A DNA stretch of 64,000 nt from Symbiodinium natans (Eukaryota; Sar; Dinophyceae; Suessiales; Symbiodiniaceae): positions 62,001 through 126,000 of the forward strand of contig CAJNDS010000151.1 in NCBI GenBank assembly GCA_905221605.1, read 5' to 3'. The notes beneath the pieces were generated by a model. It was not told where the DNA came from and ran no database searches. It was given only the letters and a program-made list of their open reading frames with translations. Shown here in pieces: positions 21,530 through 32,209 of this stretch (positions are counted from its first letter, which is position 1; every line of letters starts with the position of its first letter). A program made the position numbers and the translations under genes.

Positions 21530-24400
21530 GGCAAGTCGGGCAGTCAGGCAGTAGCGTGGTCGTAAAGTCAGCCCTAGACTACACCCCAAACTTGTCCACG
21601 CAGATTGACTCCATCCTCCATTGGCTGGCCAATGGCGCCGTGGCCCCAGACATGCCGCTTCATCTTGGGATAATCCCCTCCCCCTAATATTATAGTTTGC
21701 CCAGCTGTTGGTTTAGGCGATTTGGATGCCAACCGCTGAGAAAATAGGTTTTGACTATGTGTCTTGGTTATGAATGACTCACGGGATGGTATCGGCGGTT
21801 GAGGGCCCCAAACTTTTGTGAATGTATCAATGAAAGATATGAAAGGGGGGGACCTTCCAGCATCGCCCCACGAATAAAAGCATACGCGTATGCCCTTAGT
21901 TTCGCTATGCATGCATTGTTGCGTCCTCGCTGCATGCCGCTAGCTTTTGTGAGGCGTAAGGCTCAAAGTCTTGATGCCGGTGCAGTTGTTGGCGCTTTTG
22001 TTTGCCTTCCTGCTTTCCTCTAGAAGGTTCGGCAGCCTCTCTGCATCTTCAATTCCGGCAATGCTGCAGCCTTCATCGGCAAGGATGGAAGGTGCCGAAC
22101 AGCCGTGGTCGTTCTTTAGGTATCAGAGAATTCTTGGATATGGGTACCGGTGCAGCAGCCGATTCTTTTCAACCCAAGCAACCGAACCCAAAACATCCTT
22201 AAGACGCGAATCATGCTGGTACCAATCAGTCGGATGAATATTTGAGATGATGATCCCTAGCAACAGTCGCTCCTGGCAGGCTCTACACGCTGCGCACCGT
22301 CATGAACGAGGCGACTCCCTGTAGACTGTAGGCGGACGGACCATGCTTACGTCGGGTGCGTTTCACGGGCTGCTACAGCAATGTTTGTGAGTGTCCACTA
22401 GTACACGAAAGATCCTGAAGGGGCTAAGGGGGCCGGGGTCCTGGGGCCTTGGGGCCGCGAACGGGCTCGAGTGAAGAGGCAGGAAAAGAAACAGCGGTTT
22501 CCATGGCTTCATTTTCGTGACACGATTGTCTCTGGTGACATGTAGGGTGGAGTTGGGGCTGCCGGCCAACCTATCGCCAGCTTTTGCGAGTGCGGTTGCT
22601 GACTGCACATGTCGCCGTGCAATGTACCTGTGAAGCGCTACATGCTAGTCATGCCAGTAGGGGGGGTGCGGTTTCGGACTGTTTCAGACCATCCGTCCTT
22701 ACAACGAGACCGCAGACCGTCCTACCCACACGGATCGTGGCGTTTGCCTACCGTGGGCTGTTGCTTGCATTGCTTGCTCATTGTCTTCTGGAGTCATATA
22801 CGCCGACATACAAACAACCCCCTTTTGCGGCTCCTAAAGCTCTCCAGAGCAGGATGGGGTGTCGGAGCTGCGTCTGGAGGCCGCAAAGAGCGATAGCCAG
22901 TCGGGCTGCCCAGCTTTGTCAAAGGCAGCTTCCTGTAGATGTTGTTCAGAGCGCGACGCGCACGGCGCACGGATAAGGACATAATATCCTTTCGCTCAGG
23001 GTTGCCTTCCGAAGTTGGGTCAAAGTTTGAAAAGCCGAGCAAGAGCCTGTAGGCGGCTTTGGAGCCTTGAGCAAGATACCTACACCGAGAAAAAGGCGAG
23101 CGGGTTCTGTCGAAGATCTCGTTGAGTTTTTCGAGGCCCCAGGCCCCAGGCCCCCAGCCAAACTGAGAAGTACTGTAGCACACATTCACTAGAACCCTCA
23201 GCGGCAAGTTCCTTCAGTCTGCAGTAAGAAAGCAGAGAAAGATACAATGGGCCCTACAGGAATACAGCCCTGGATCCACTGAGGGAGTGGCAGCTCACAG
23301 AAACCCCCGATGTGGCGGCCGTAGCTGTGGCCAGGACCTCGTCCAGCATTCCTGCGGTTCGGGTTTGGATGTGCAGCGGGTGCACACAGATTGAGAGTAC
23401 AGAGTGTTAGCTGTCCTTCATGCTTGTCGAACGGTTTCTGTATGCAAGTGTTCCTAGGAGATGTGGCCCGGCAGAAGACTGCATGTTCGGAGTTGTTATC
23501 TTGGTGGTGGTGGTGGTGGTGGTGGTGGGTTTGCAACACTTGCCGAGGAAGTCGATTTGCAAGAATCTTAGGCCTCAATCCCCAAAGCCTAAACCCAAGC
23601 GTCCCAAGCGTGGCTCGTGAGGCACACACCGAACGTTGCATTCTGGTGCGCCCCGCCCAGGGCTTCCTTACCCGGTTCGTTTGGGTGGCAGCAATGGGCA
23701 CTTCTATCAAAAAGCAAGAACCCTTTCCTGAACAAGCCTATGCACTTGTGATGTGCTGGTAGGGCTTCTCACCATGACCAAACCCAGAGCATGCCTTCTT
23801 TGCTTGCGACTTGGCCTTCGGATTCGGCTCGTTGTTCTGCATTCCCTTCAATACCGTGACCACCCCTTCTAAGGTTCCTGTGGCCAATCGTCATTAGTTG
23901 TCGGATCCCTTGAACAAGCCTCGAGTCGAGTCTCTTCAAGCTAAGGTCAGGCAGAGCAGCACACACAGCGGCCTTGGGCGAACCATCCCGAATCCATGCC
24001 CTGAAAGCAAACAAGCCTCGCAGCTCAAGGGCGACGGATGGTTGTCGCGTTTTCGCAGAAGATGCCAGGATGTGCCTCAACAGTCAACATGCGCCCCGAT
24101 CCTTCCTCAAGCGTGACTCTGCAGCCTTTTCCAGAGTCTCCAAACCCAAGCCTCAACACAACATTTTCGAAGACCCCGTGCCCCTAAGCCAGCACAACCC
24201 GGGGCATCCCAAGCCTTGGAGCACAAGTCCGCAAAACCATCAGCTCAAAGCCATCAACCCTGCACCCAAAAACCCCAAGAAAACCAGAGTTTCAAACCAC
24301 CCGACACCCTGAACCCAAACCCTAAACCCTGAACCGACTGTTCCTCAGCGAGCAGTAACGTGTCATGTTCCCTGCAATGCGACTTTCAGTCAGCTAGGTG
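21530..24400. other. Mostly non-coding, few exon-like fragments
   Basis: Short candidates only: CIFNSGNAAAFIGKDGR (about 22040-22090) and LYTLRTVMNEATP (about 22279-22320). A (GGT)n microsatellite lies at 23503-23528. No gene could be assembled. Confidence 0.35.
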
Positions 24401-24428
24401 GCAACAAGAAACCCTGAACCACCCTTGC

Positions 24429-24535
24429 GGAGGTCTTGGACTCCAAGATGGAGCTCCATGTCCGGCAGGACGACGGCACGGTGCAGGCTCGGACTTGGGA
24501 GTTGAAGACGACGGGCTACCACAGGTTTCGTGCTC
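24429..24535 (+). CDS. Exon-like block, unknown protein
   Basis: After a CCCTGAA motif and CTTGCG|G, it reads VLDSKMELHVRQDDGTVQAR then TWELKTTGYHRF. Codon use is regular and there is no stop in frame. The following sequence is G-rich (GGTGTTGGGGTTAG), as in other G-array introns. Confidence 0.4.
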
Positions 24536-25239
24536 GGGGGTGTTGGGGTTAGAAATCATGGGCTTGTCAGACGTGCTCTTGCACCAGCACTGTGTCACAA
24601 CAGTGGCACTGCTGCTCACGTGCCATTTGCATGCCAGAGTTCCAGCAAAAGATGCCGTGAATGAAGGGCTTCGTTTCTGATATTGTAAGAAGTCTTCTCT
24701 CACTAACGGGTGCGCCACAGTCGGCACCCGGGGGTTGATCTCTTTTTTGGTATCCTAAACGATCATAAGGAATGTACCATAAAAGAGGCCCCGGGCGGGC
24801 TATGTGTAGAAAGTCCGCTGCTGGCAGGATGCGTGCCTCACAGACGAGGCAGGAGCCCAGTGCGATGCCTGTTGAGCACAGAAGGTCTTGGGCTGCTTCC
24901 CTGTGATACCGAAACAGCCCAGCGAGGAAGTAGGGTGTATTTTGAGGTGTTCCTCTGACTCAACATGTGAAGGAAGGGCTGGAAATCATGCTCCTAGTGT
25001 AAGGGGGTTGCTCTCCGGCAGGCGTGGTGTAGCTAAGCAGAGAACCAGCCAGTACCTATCCCCCTCCAGCTTTAACAGCTTTAGCAGCCATGCGAGCCTC
25101 AGGCGGTGTCTGTCAGCGGAAGCACAGCACTGGTGGAGGCGGGGGCAGGGAACGAGCTTCGGCAGCTTGATGCTATACAAGCTGCAGCAGCTGCAGGTCT
25201 GCGCCTTGTCCTTCCGCCAAACATCCAACATGCAGCATG

Positions 25240-25700
25240 GCGGAGGGTTCTTGTAGTTGTGAACAAAGACTCAGGACAAAGTAAGATCTGAATCTCCAAG
25301 CCCTCAAGCCTGAAATCCGCGGCCTGACTCCCAAAAAACAAAAATTTTAAACCCGCAAGGCAGCTCTAAACTCTATCCCCTCAGAACCTCACCCCGATCC
25401 GCCTCCCAACCCAAGCCCGACGAACGTCGACAGGCGAAACCATAATTTCTAAACCCGAAATGCTTACAATGACGCAAAAATCTCAAACCTTAAATTCCTA
25501 AACCCTAAACGCTCTAAACCCCCAAACCCGTAAAATTCCAACCCAAGCGTCGCCGAGAGAGGCAGCGCTGCCCCGCCCCCTGGGCGGACGCCGGGTGGCT
25601 CAGGTGGCCGGGCACCCGGCCTTGGGAAATTGGGGACTTGGGAAATTGGGAGATTGGGAGATTGGGAAATTGGGAAATTGGGAAATTGGAGTGCTGCAAG
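25240..25700. repeat. Degenerate CCCTAAA stretch, exon-like block, GGGAAATT minisatellite
   Basis: CCCTAAA-like sequence runs to about 25545. A basic open block follows (about 25548-25600), then GGGAAATT/GGGAGATT repeats at 25624-25690. G homopolymers lie at 25757-25782 and 25819-25832. Confidence 0.6.
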
Positions 25701-26044
25701 ATAAGGGCTCAGGGGCAAGAAGTTGTTTTTAAATATTTTTTTGGGCCCGGGACGGGCGGGGGGGGGGGGGGGGGGGGGGGGGCGGGGGTTGGGTTCGCTT
25801 TTTTGGATATTTTTTTTTTTGGGGGGGGGGGAGGCGGCTAGGCGTGCACTTCATCTTCATCCAGGAAGAGACGAGGTCGTATGCAAAAGCAAGCAGGGTT
25901 TAAGTTCTCGGGGTTGAGGGTTTTGAAGAGCTTTGGGGCTTGGTGCAAGAGGCCTTGGGTTTTGGGGTGTTTTGGGAGGAAGAGAGGGTGCCGGGTTTAT
26001 ATATTTATATAGGGGGCTGGACTCCCTGGACCCCGAGCTGTAAA

Positions 26045-26132
26045 ATGTCGGGCCTTCAGGCATGCAGTGACAAGCACTTCCTGGCCCTGACGTCTGATGG
26101 TGTGGTTCACAGCTGCGGTAGCCGCGACCCCA
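26045..26132 (+). CDS. RCC1-like repeat exon
   Basis: Reads ACSDKHFLALTSDGVVHSCG then SRDP. This is the RCC1 blade pattern (x-C-G/S-x-x-H-x-L-A-L-T-x-D-G-x-V-x-S-x-G). RCC1 repeats form seven-bladed propellers found in chromatin exchange factors and in HERC-type ubiquitin ligases. The likely start is after CTTCAG|G and the end is at CCCAG|GA, a GA donor. Confidence 0.6.
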
Positions 26133-26171
26133 GGAAGATCTAAGTAGGAGTCTCAGGTGGTGGAACACTGC

Positions 26172-26235
26172 ATGGGGGTAGTTCTCTAGATTAGGGCCCC
26201 ATTTTGGGGGTCCTCAGGAAAAGGGTGCCGTACTC
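26172..26235. mobile_element. Partial MITE, family M6
   Basis: GGTAGTTCTCTAGATTAGGG matches the left arm of the full M6 copy at 38868. No right arm is seen. Confidence 0.45.
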
Positions 26236-26314
26236 TATACAGGGCCAGCACGCTCGCGTACACTGCCTGCTGCCTGGTGGCAAAGCATCATCGATTCCCA
26301 CGACCCCCGAACCT

Positions 26315-26420
26315 GCTCCTAGTAGTAGAGTAGGTAACCTTTAACCTTTTTGGGGTACTATAATCCCCTTATAATCCCAAAGTAACCTTTAATTCCCCCC
26401 GGTTTCTGGACAACTGAGTG
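26315..26420. mobile_element. MITE-like element, family M5
   Basis: Starts CCTAGTAGTAGAGTAGGTAA and ends CCGGTTTCTGGACAACTGAG, with inverted AACCTTTAACC / GTAACCTTTA inside. It is closely similar to 59729-59835. A possible RCC1-like exon (ATVVGSWGQRHTC) starts 15 or so bases downstream. Confidence 0.75.
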
Positions 26421-26629
26421 CTGTTGGTGCTGAGGCAACAGTAGTGGGCAGCTGGGGCCAGCGCCATACTTGCTGTTGAGCGTTTGAAATCTCAAGCACT
26501 CGGAGCAATGTGGGTGCTGATGGTTTGACCGTGCAAAAGGGAAGTCTTCCGTCTTCCGTTCTCTGTCGCTTGGGGCTTTTGGACTGGACTACGGTGATTA
26601 GAGGAACGTGGGATCTGCTAGATGTTGGA

Positions 26630-26800
26630 ATTTTCAGGGTGTTGGGTTTAGGAGTTTGGGGTTTAGGGTTCGGGCTGGGTCTCAGCAGAGTGTGTGTGAT
26701 TGCCAATTGCATGGATGCAAAAAGATTTTAGGGGTTAGGGTTTTTGAAGTGCCTAGAAAAAAAAGGGTTTAAACTCAAAAGGGTTTTGGGTTTGGGGGGG
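26630..26800 (+). repeat. Degenerate TTTAGGG blocks
   Basis: GGTTTAGG variants with ATGCAAAAAGA and CTCAAAAGGG cores. Confidence 0.7.
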
Positions 26801-26861
26801 GTTCGGATCGGCTCTAGGGTTTAGTGCTCAAGTTGGCGTGACTTCAGGGTGTCATTGTAGA

Positions 26862-26945
26862 GGGCCAGTGAGGCTCGGCCACACCGACTTCATCCTCAAG
26901 CTGGCGCCCATCTCCTTGGACAAGAACGGCATGAGCCGCCGATGC
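26862..26945 (+). CDS. RCC1-like repeat exon
   Basis: After GCCAG|T the frame reads RLGHTDFILKLAPISLDKNG, matching the RCC1 inter-blade pattern G-x-L-G-H-x-D-x-x-x-x-x-x-P-x-x-I-x-L. It lies downstream of the exon at 26045 on the same strand. Confidence 0.45.
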
Positions 26946-27204
26946 CTTACGACTTCTGGGGCAACAATCACATCCCGGGGCATAGAGTGAGTATGTAGAG
27001 GCCCCCCTTCTGGCATGAAGCCAAAATCCTAAAGCCCTAAAAAGCCCAAACTCTGAAACCCAACAAATCAGCGGAATCTGCCGAATCACCTCGAATGTAT
27101 GCTGTAGTTGCCAAAGTGGGAATTGCCTTCGACGTCCATGTTCCGAGCCGACCGCCGCCCCCAAAAACCCCAAAACCCCAAAACTCCAACTAGTCCCTGC
27201 CCTT

Positions 27205-27271
27205 GAGAGGCTTCGCGATCTTCGTGGCCTGTGGCTCGGAGCATTCGGTGCCCCGGGCGAAGCCTTGAGGG
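27205..27271 (+). CDS. RCC1-like exon or overlapping alternative frame
   Basis: One frame reads GFAIFVACGSEHSVPRAKP, with the RCC1 A-C-G-x-x-H-S-V signature. Another frame reads LERLRDLRGLWLGAFGAPGE and ends at an excellent GAGG|GTAAGC donor. Context favours RCC1; the donor favours the other. CCCTAAA-like sequence lies upstream. Confidence 0.4.
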
Positions 27272-27581
27272 TAAGCTGGTAACGAGAAGGCATTGGCGAG
27301 TCGGCGTGGTGTAGATGATCAGCCCTGAGAGATGCCAGGCTGTCCTTTGTGAGCAGGGCACTGCAGCAACCTCGGACGCAGTTGCTTGTGAACCGCACAG
27401 GCTAATGCTTGGCTTGTATACTTCCAGGGTTTGTATCCAGGTCAATCTCTGCTACATCTACTGTTGCTCTCGTCTATGGTTGGCTGCGGCTGTTCACTCC
27501 ATCACCTTTATGTCAGCGTCTCGAGGCCATCACGTTTGGAAGCAGCCACGACTTCCGACTCGGGCGGAGGCAAGCTTGACA

Positions 27582-27750
27582 GGGTTTAGGGTTTAGGGTT
27601 TAGGGTTTAGGGTTTAGGGTTTAGGGTTTAGGGTTTAGGGTTTAGGGTTTAGGGTTTAGGGTTTAGGGTTTAGGGTTTAGGGTTTAGGGTTTAGGGTTTA
27701 GGGTTTCCAGTTGCAAAAGGGTTTAGGGTTTAGGGTTTAGGCTTAGGAAC
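27582..27750 (+). repeat. TTTAGGG array
   Basis: Eighteen or so perfect heptamers, then AGTTGCAAAAGGG and three more. Confidence 0.97.
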
Positions 27751-27799
27751 AGGGTGGGAGTCAGTGCCAGGCTGTCATGATGCAATGCGGGCATGTGCA

Positions 27800-28410
27800 T
27801 CGGAGTGTTGTTCTGGGGAGTCCTCACCTGATGTGCTGACGCCACGCCAACATCCGTAGCCGTTTTTGGTCGGGCAATCTGGAATTCCTGTTTCGAGCCC
27901 GCACCGGCAGCTCACCTCATCAAATAGCCAATTCGTCGTTGTGTTTCGCATTGCCCAGGGCTGGCTATGCTGCTTGATAAGTTACATGTCCATTTCCTGC
28001 CGAGCCTCTAGCTCAGCAGCCTGAACCTAGCCGCCTTTACGTCGGGTTTTTAAACGGTGGAAGCTTCTTGAAATGCTGCCTTCTGACACCAAGGCAGCGA
28101 TGCAGATGAGATCGGTAACTCTTTTGGTCTTCGGCTTTGCCTGCCGACTCTTGTCTCAGGGTGGCGGATTTAGGGTTTGCTGGGTTTCAGAAGCACGGGC
28201 TCTGGGTCTGAACTGCATTAGTCATTAGTGAGCCAGGCCTATGAGTCCTTCGGTGGGACTAGTCCAATCCCACTCTGCAAAACACTGCAGATACCAGGGT
28301 ACAGCGTCCTGACCGATTCCTACCCGACACATCGGCTTCCTGATTCTTCGGCCCCCGCCTTCACCCATGAGTTGCCGTTTTCAAGGAGCCGTGCTGGCAG
28401 ACGAGGATCC
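27800..28410. other. No confident gene
   Basis: No exon-like block could be supported. TCCGTAGCCGTTTTTGG at 27854 resembles the dinoflagellate spliced leader by chance or descent; see the rejected list. Confidence 0.35.
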
Positions 28411-28416
28411 TTGGAG

Positions 28417-28522
28417 TACTACTAGTTGCTTAAGAACCCCCCTAAAAAAGACTCTTGCTTATTAAGGGTAATATAGGGATAAGTGTTTTTTCATTCTTTT
28501 GGGGTTCTTAAGCAAATAGTAG
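28417..28522. mobile_element. MITE-like element, family M4
   Basis: CTACTAGTTGCTTAAGAACC on the left pairs with GGGGTTCTTAAGCAAATAGT on the right. The interior is AT-rich. Confidence 0.85.
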
Positions 28523-28687
28523 ATTAAGGTGAACTTGCTTCGCCACTTGCATCACACATCATGGTGGCGACTCTGGACTGAAGGCTGTTCGCTGCACGTG
28601 GTTTCTTGTACACCGAGGCCTGTGAAGATGTGAACCAAGCCCTTGCCGTGGAGGAGGACAAGGGTAGCTTGGCGGTTTCTCTGAAAG

Positions 28688-29085
28688 GCCTAAACCCTAA
28701 AATCAAACCTAAACCCTAAACCCTAAACCCTAAACCCTAAACCCTAAACCCTAAACCCTAAACCCTTATTCGCTCTTTGGAGATGGTGCTGCCTAAACCC
28801 TAAACCCTAAACCCTAAACCCTAAACCCTAAACCCTAAACCCTAAACCCTAAACCCTAAACCCTAAACCCTAAACCCTAAACCCTAAACCCTAAACCCTA
28901 AACGGAAGAGAGGGCCAGACGTTCAAGCCAAGGTGTGGAGCTCCTTCAGAGCAACTTTGGCTTTCAGATCAGTCGTGTGGTGTATGGGTGCTTTTGCTGG
29001 GCAGCTTAAGCCCGAAACCCTAAACCCTGAACCATAAACCCTAAACCCTAAACCCTGAACCCTGAACCCTAAACCCGAAGCCCTA
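28688..29085 (-). repeat. Three CCCTAAA arrays
   Basis: 28688-28765, 28794-28903 and 29011-29085. The first two are separated by 28 unique bases. Confidence 0.95.
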
Positions 29086-29428
29086 AGCTGAAATCTCATC
29101 GAAAGCCCCCTAAACCCGTAGCTGGAAAGCCCCTAGAAAGGTGGACAGCCGAAAGTCACGCTCAAAGCTTTTGTGTGACCCCCCCTAGACTCCAAACGCG
29201 TGGAAAAGCTGAGGCCGGGGCGAGTTGAAAGCACCCTGGCAAGCGCTGGGTTTGGGGGTTTGGGGGTTTCTCCACGTTTCTATCGATCCAGCAGAAGGAT
29301 TCGGGCTCCGTTTCCTGGCTGGCGCCTCGGTGGCCGTCCGCGGTTTCCAGCTGTCGCACGATTACACCAGGCGCGCCTGGCCGCTGCCGATCCCAGCTGC
29401 TCCGCTGCCCCTGAGACTGGGCTCAACA

Positions 29429-29487
29429 TGGGGATTTTCGAAAACAGGGGACCCCGAAAATAGACCCCAAATAGTAGGAGTCCCGAA
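29429..29487. mobile_element. Truncated MITE, family M1
   Basis: Left arm and the ATAGACCCCAAATAGTAGGA core are present; the right arm is lost. Confidence 0.65.
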
Positions 29488-29897
29488 ACCATCAGGAAAC
29501 CATCACGTCTGCAAAGGCGTAAGTGGTTTCGGGCTCAGGGGAGGTCCGAGTCCAGGATTCAACAGGTATTCAGCAACTCCCCCATTGGAAGCTTCAGCCT
29601 TTCCCAATCTTGACGGCCAAAACGTCCTTGGGCCCTCCTGGCCCCCCAAACCTCTGCAAGCCGTCCTGGCCCCTTCATCTAAATCGGGGAGTTTCAGGGT
29701 TGTTTGGCTTCTCCCTGCGCGGATTTTCGGCTGTTTCTCCCCCTAATCCCTAAGCCCGAAGCCCTCCAATGAGCCGTCTGCGGTGTTGGTTGTGACGGAG
29801 GTCTTTCCCCTGTTGAGCCTCTGAGCCTCAGCCTGAAACAGCCCCATACCCTCGAATAGTCCGTGTGGAGCGGATGCCGTGATTGGTGTGTGCAGTG

Positions 29898-29945
29898 CGG
29901 GTGGCAAAAAATCCCTAAACCCTAAACCCTAAACAATAAGCCCTC
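29898..29945 (-). repeat. GCGGGTGGCAAAAA core plus CCCTAAA
   Basis: A small instance of the core-plus-array unit. Confidence 0.7.
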
Positions 29946-30537
29946 AATCCCCTCTCTCTCTCGCCCCCCCCCGATGACATGGGCGTGCACTCTACTTTGA
30001 ATTTGTGAGCCTATGCATTGCCTCGACGGGCTTGTATCCTTTTTTTGCAAGGTCAGGGCACTAGCTAACAACATGCCGGCTGCGTCTTTGTACTGAGTAT
30101 AGAGCACTTTAGTGTGGTGTACCCTTGGGCATCCACAGTCGTAGTACAACCGGTGTGTGTGGTAAGGTCTACGGGCCGGCCACTTGAACGTTCTGCTGGT
30201 AGGATGCCGGGGAGGGGACAGTCCTCATGTGTATGGTAGGCTTGGTGTGTACCATTGCCTGTTGCTGTCTTTATCCCCCCCCTGGCATGGATTTAGGGAC
30301 TTCTTCCTCTTTCCGGGGCACTTCTGGTAAAGGCCGAGGCGCTGATTGGACAGATGGGTGCCAGGTCTGCTGGAAGTGTTTCGGGTACAACACGACACAC
30401 CAACCATGAGCCCCCCCTGATCGTGTGGGTGCGTTGGTTGGTTTTGTTTCCCAAGGCGGGCTGTGTAGGAGGTCTCGGGTTGGTGTGGAACCTAGTAATT
30501 TCGTCAATTTGGGCTCTGGAGTTTGTGCACAGCATCC

Positions 30538-30704
30538 CCTCTTCAGTTGCCCCGTGGAGCATTGCTAGACGGGTGGCAAAAAACAATAAGCCCTAAGCCC
30601 TAAACCCTGAACCCTGAACCCTCAGCCCTCAACCCTAAGCCCTCAACCCTAAGCCCTAAGCCCTAAGCCCTAAACCCTAAGCCCTAAACCCTAAACCCTA
30701 AATG
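30538..30704 (-). repeat. Core motif plus CCCTAAG/CCCTAAA array
   Basis: The segment from 30538 repeats 6283-6328 almost exactly, ending GACGGGTGGCAAAAAA, followed by the array at 30588-30704. Confidence 0.9.
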
Positions 30705-30782
30705 CAAACAAAAACCATGGCTCAGGAGTGCGCCAAGCTGAAGCTGCAAGGGCTGCTTGGCTCCATGGGTCCCGAGCCCGGG
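30705..30782 (+). CDS. Exon-like block between C- and G-arrays
   Basis: Reads MQTKTMAQECAKLKLQGLLG then SMGPEPGQ, flanked on the left by CCCTAAA and on the right by TTTAGGG. No family is recognised. Confidence 0.4.
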
Positions 30783-30810
30783 CAGTTTAGGGTTTCGGGA
30801 TTTGGGCTGA

Positions 30811-30872
30811 TTAATAGTTGTTTGTTGGTTTTAAATAACAATAATTAATAGTTGTTTGTTGGTTTAAACTGT
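30811..30872 (+). repeat. Short direct repeat
   Basis: TTAATAGTTGTTTGTTGGTT occurs twice, 35 bases apart. Confidence 0.9.
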
Positions 30873-31015
30873 TTCCGAGTGGCAGTGCTTGTTTTGAATC
30901 GTTTGATATTCTGTTATTGATGTTTGGTGATTGGTCATTCTAATTCTAAGTCGGTATTAAGATTGTGCAGATGCTTTGTCGCTTTTCCTTGGTTCTGTGA
31001 ATGCCAAGTTGTGCC

Positions 31016-31085
31016 CTAAACCCTAAACCCTAAACGCGAAACGCTAAACCCTAAACCCTAACCTTATACCCTCAACCCTAAGCCT
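31016..31085 (-). repeat. Degenerate CCCTAAA array
   Basis: Heptamers with CGCGAAA and CCTTATA variants. Confidence 0.85.
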
Positions 31086-31136
31086 TGGGGACATGTTTTT
31101 TTCAGGGCTTCCGGCAAGTGGAGTAGCTAAGGAACT

Positions 31137-31220
31137 GCTGCCCCAACGATGCGGGCGTCAGCCTCGGGTGCTGCCCAGGAGGCGCCACGGACTACTCTGG
31201 GGGTCGCATCAATTTCTGGT
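31137..31220 (+). CDS. Exon-like Cys/Gly-rich block
   Basis: Reads NDAGVSLGCCPGGATDYSGG then RINFW. The composition suggests a secreted or extracellular loop. A CCCTAAA array and a TTTTTTTCAG acceptor lie upstream. Confidence 0.45.
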
Positions 31221-31470
31221 AGCATTCCCTCATCGTCCCTTTCTGTATTTCTGTAGTATATGATACTACAAGTACCCCTCAAATCCCTATTCTAATTCTT
31301 AAGGCACCTATATTGGGAGATGTTGGGAGATGGGCCCTGCACTCATACCCTGAGGGGTAAAATTGCTCAAGGTCTGTTGTCGCCGCGTTGGCTGCTCAAG
31401 TGGTCTTTTGCTTCGAGGGTGTTCAGGTGGGAGGCGGGTCATTGGGGTTGTGCAGGCAGAAGTGATGCGA

Positions 31471-31600
31471 CATGTGGGGAAAATAGGGGGCCCCGAATAT
31501 GAAGCCCCCAAATAGTAGGACTCCCTTATCATAAGGACCCCAATAAGGTACCCCTAATTTCACTAGGATTCCCTTATCATAAGGACCTCAAACCCATGCT
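31471..31600. mobile_element. MITE-like element, family M1
   Basis: Contains GGCCCCGAATATGAAGCCCC, CAAATAGTAGGACTCCC and GGTACCCCTAATTTC. The right part is internally duplicated (CCCTTATCATAAGGACC twice). Confidence 0.75.
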
Positions 31601-31687
31601 GTTGTCAGGCGGCACCTCTCTTCCAGCAGCACCGGTGCTGGGCGTCTCACCGGACTCCCCTCGGCCGCATGCTTGCTCTCAAAGCTA

Positions 31688-31846
31688 CCACAACTTGCTT
31701 AAGAACCCGAGAAAAAGATGTTGCCCTAATTAGGAAGAACATCATATATTTTATTTTATATGTACATATATATATATATATATTTTTATTTATATACATA
31801 TAATATTTTCACTTTTTTTTTGGGGGGGCTCTTGAGCAACTAGTAG
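31688..31846. mobile_element. MITE-like element, family M4
   Basis: Arms ACTTGCTTAAGAACCCG and GGGGGCTCTTGAGCAACTAG. The interior is expanded by a TA microsatellite. Confidence 0.75.
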
Positions 31847-31897
31847 GCTGCTGTTTGTGCTCCCGCAGGTCAGAGGCAGCCCACAGGGTTTAGAGGC

Positions 31898-31976
31898 AGG
31901 GAAGTTGGGTCGTTGATTGCACACGGGACAAAAAAGGCATCATTGATCTCAAGGAGCCAGGGTCGCTGGAAGCTTG
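31898..31976 (+). CDS. Exon-like block ending at a GTAGGGTTTAGGG donor
   Basis: After GGCAG|G it reads WVVDCTRDKKGIIDLKEPGS then LEAW, ending at CTTG|GTAGGG. The TTTAGGG array begins at the donor itself. The product is unrecognised. Confidence 0.5.
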
Positions 31977-32200
31977 GTAGGGTTTAGGGTTTAGGGCTAG
32001 GGTTTAGGGTTTAGGGTTTAGGGTTTAGGGTTTAGGGTTTAGGGTTTAGGGTTTAGGGTTTAGGGTTTAGGGTTTAGGGTTTAGGGTTTAGGGTTTAGGG
32101 TTCAGGGTTCAGGGTTCAGCAGTCCTGGGTTAAAAAGGGTTCAGGGTTCAGGGTTCAGGGTTTAGGGGTTAGGGGTTAGGGGTTAGGGGTTTAGGGTGAT
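31977..32200 (+). repeat. TTTAGGG array
   Basis: Begins as GTAGGGTTTAGGG, about 18 clean heptamers, then TTCAGGG and TTAGGGG variants after a TTAAAAAGGG core. Confidence 0.97.
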
Positions 32201-32209
32201 CCGATCCCG

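Noticed and set aside
26844-27398. 184-codon minus-strand frame
   Set aside because: It overlaps RCC1-like blocks on the + strand and has no family character.
27854-27871. Possible relict spliced leader, TCCGTAGCCGTTTTTGG
   Set aside because: It shares the first nine bases and the T-run with the dinoflagellate leader but differs at the A and lacks GGCTCAAG. No coding start follows. Likewise AGCCATTTTGG at 50166 has only eleven matching bases.
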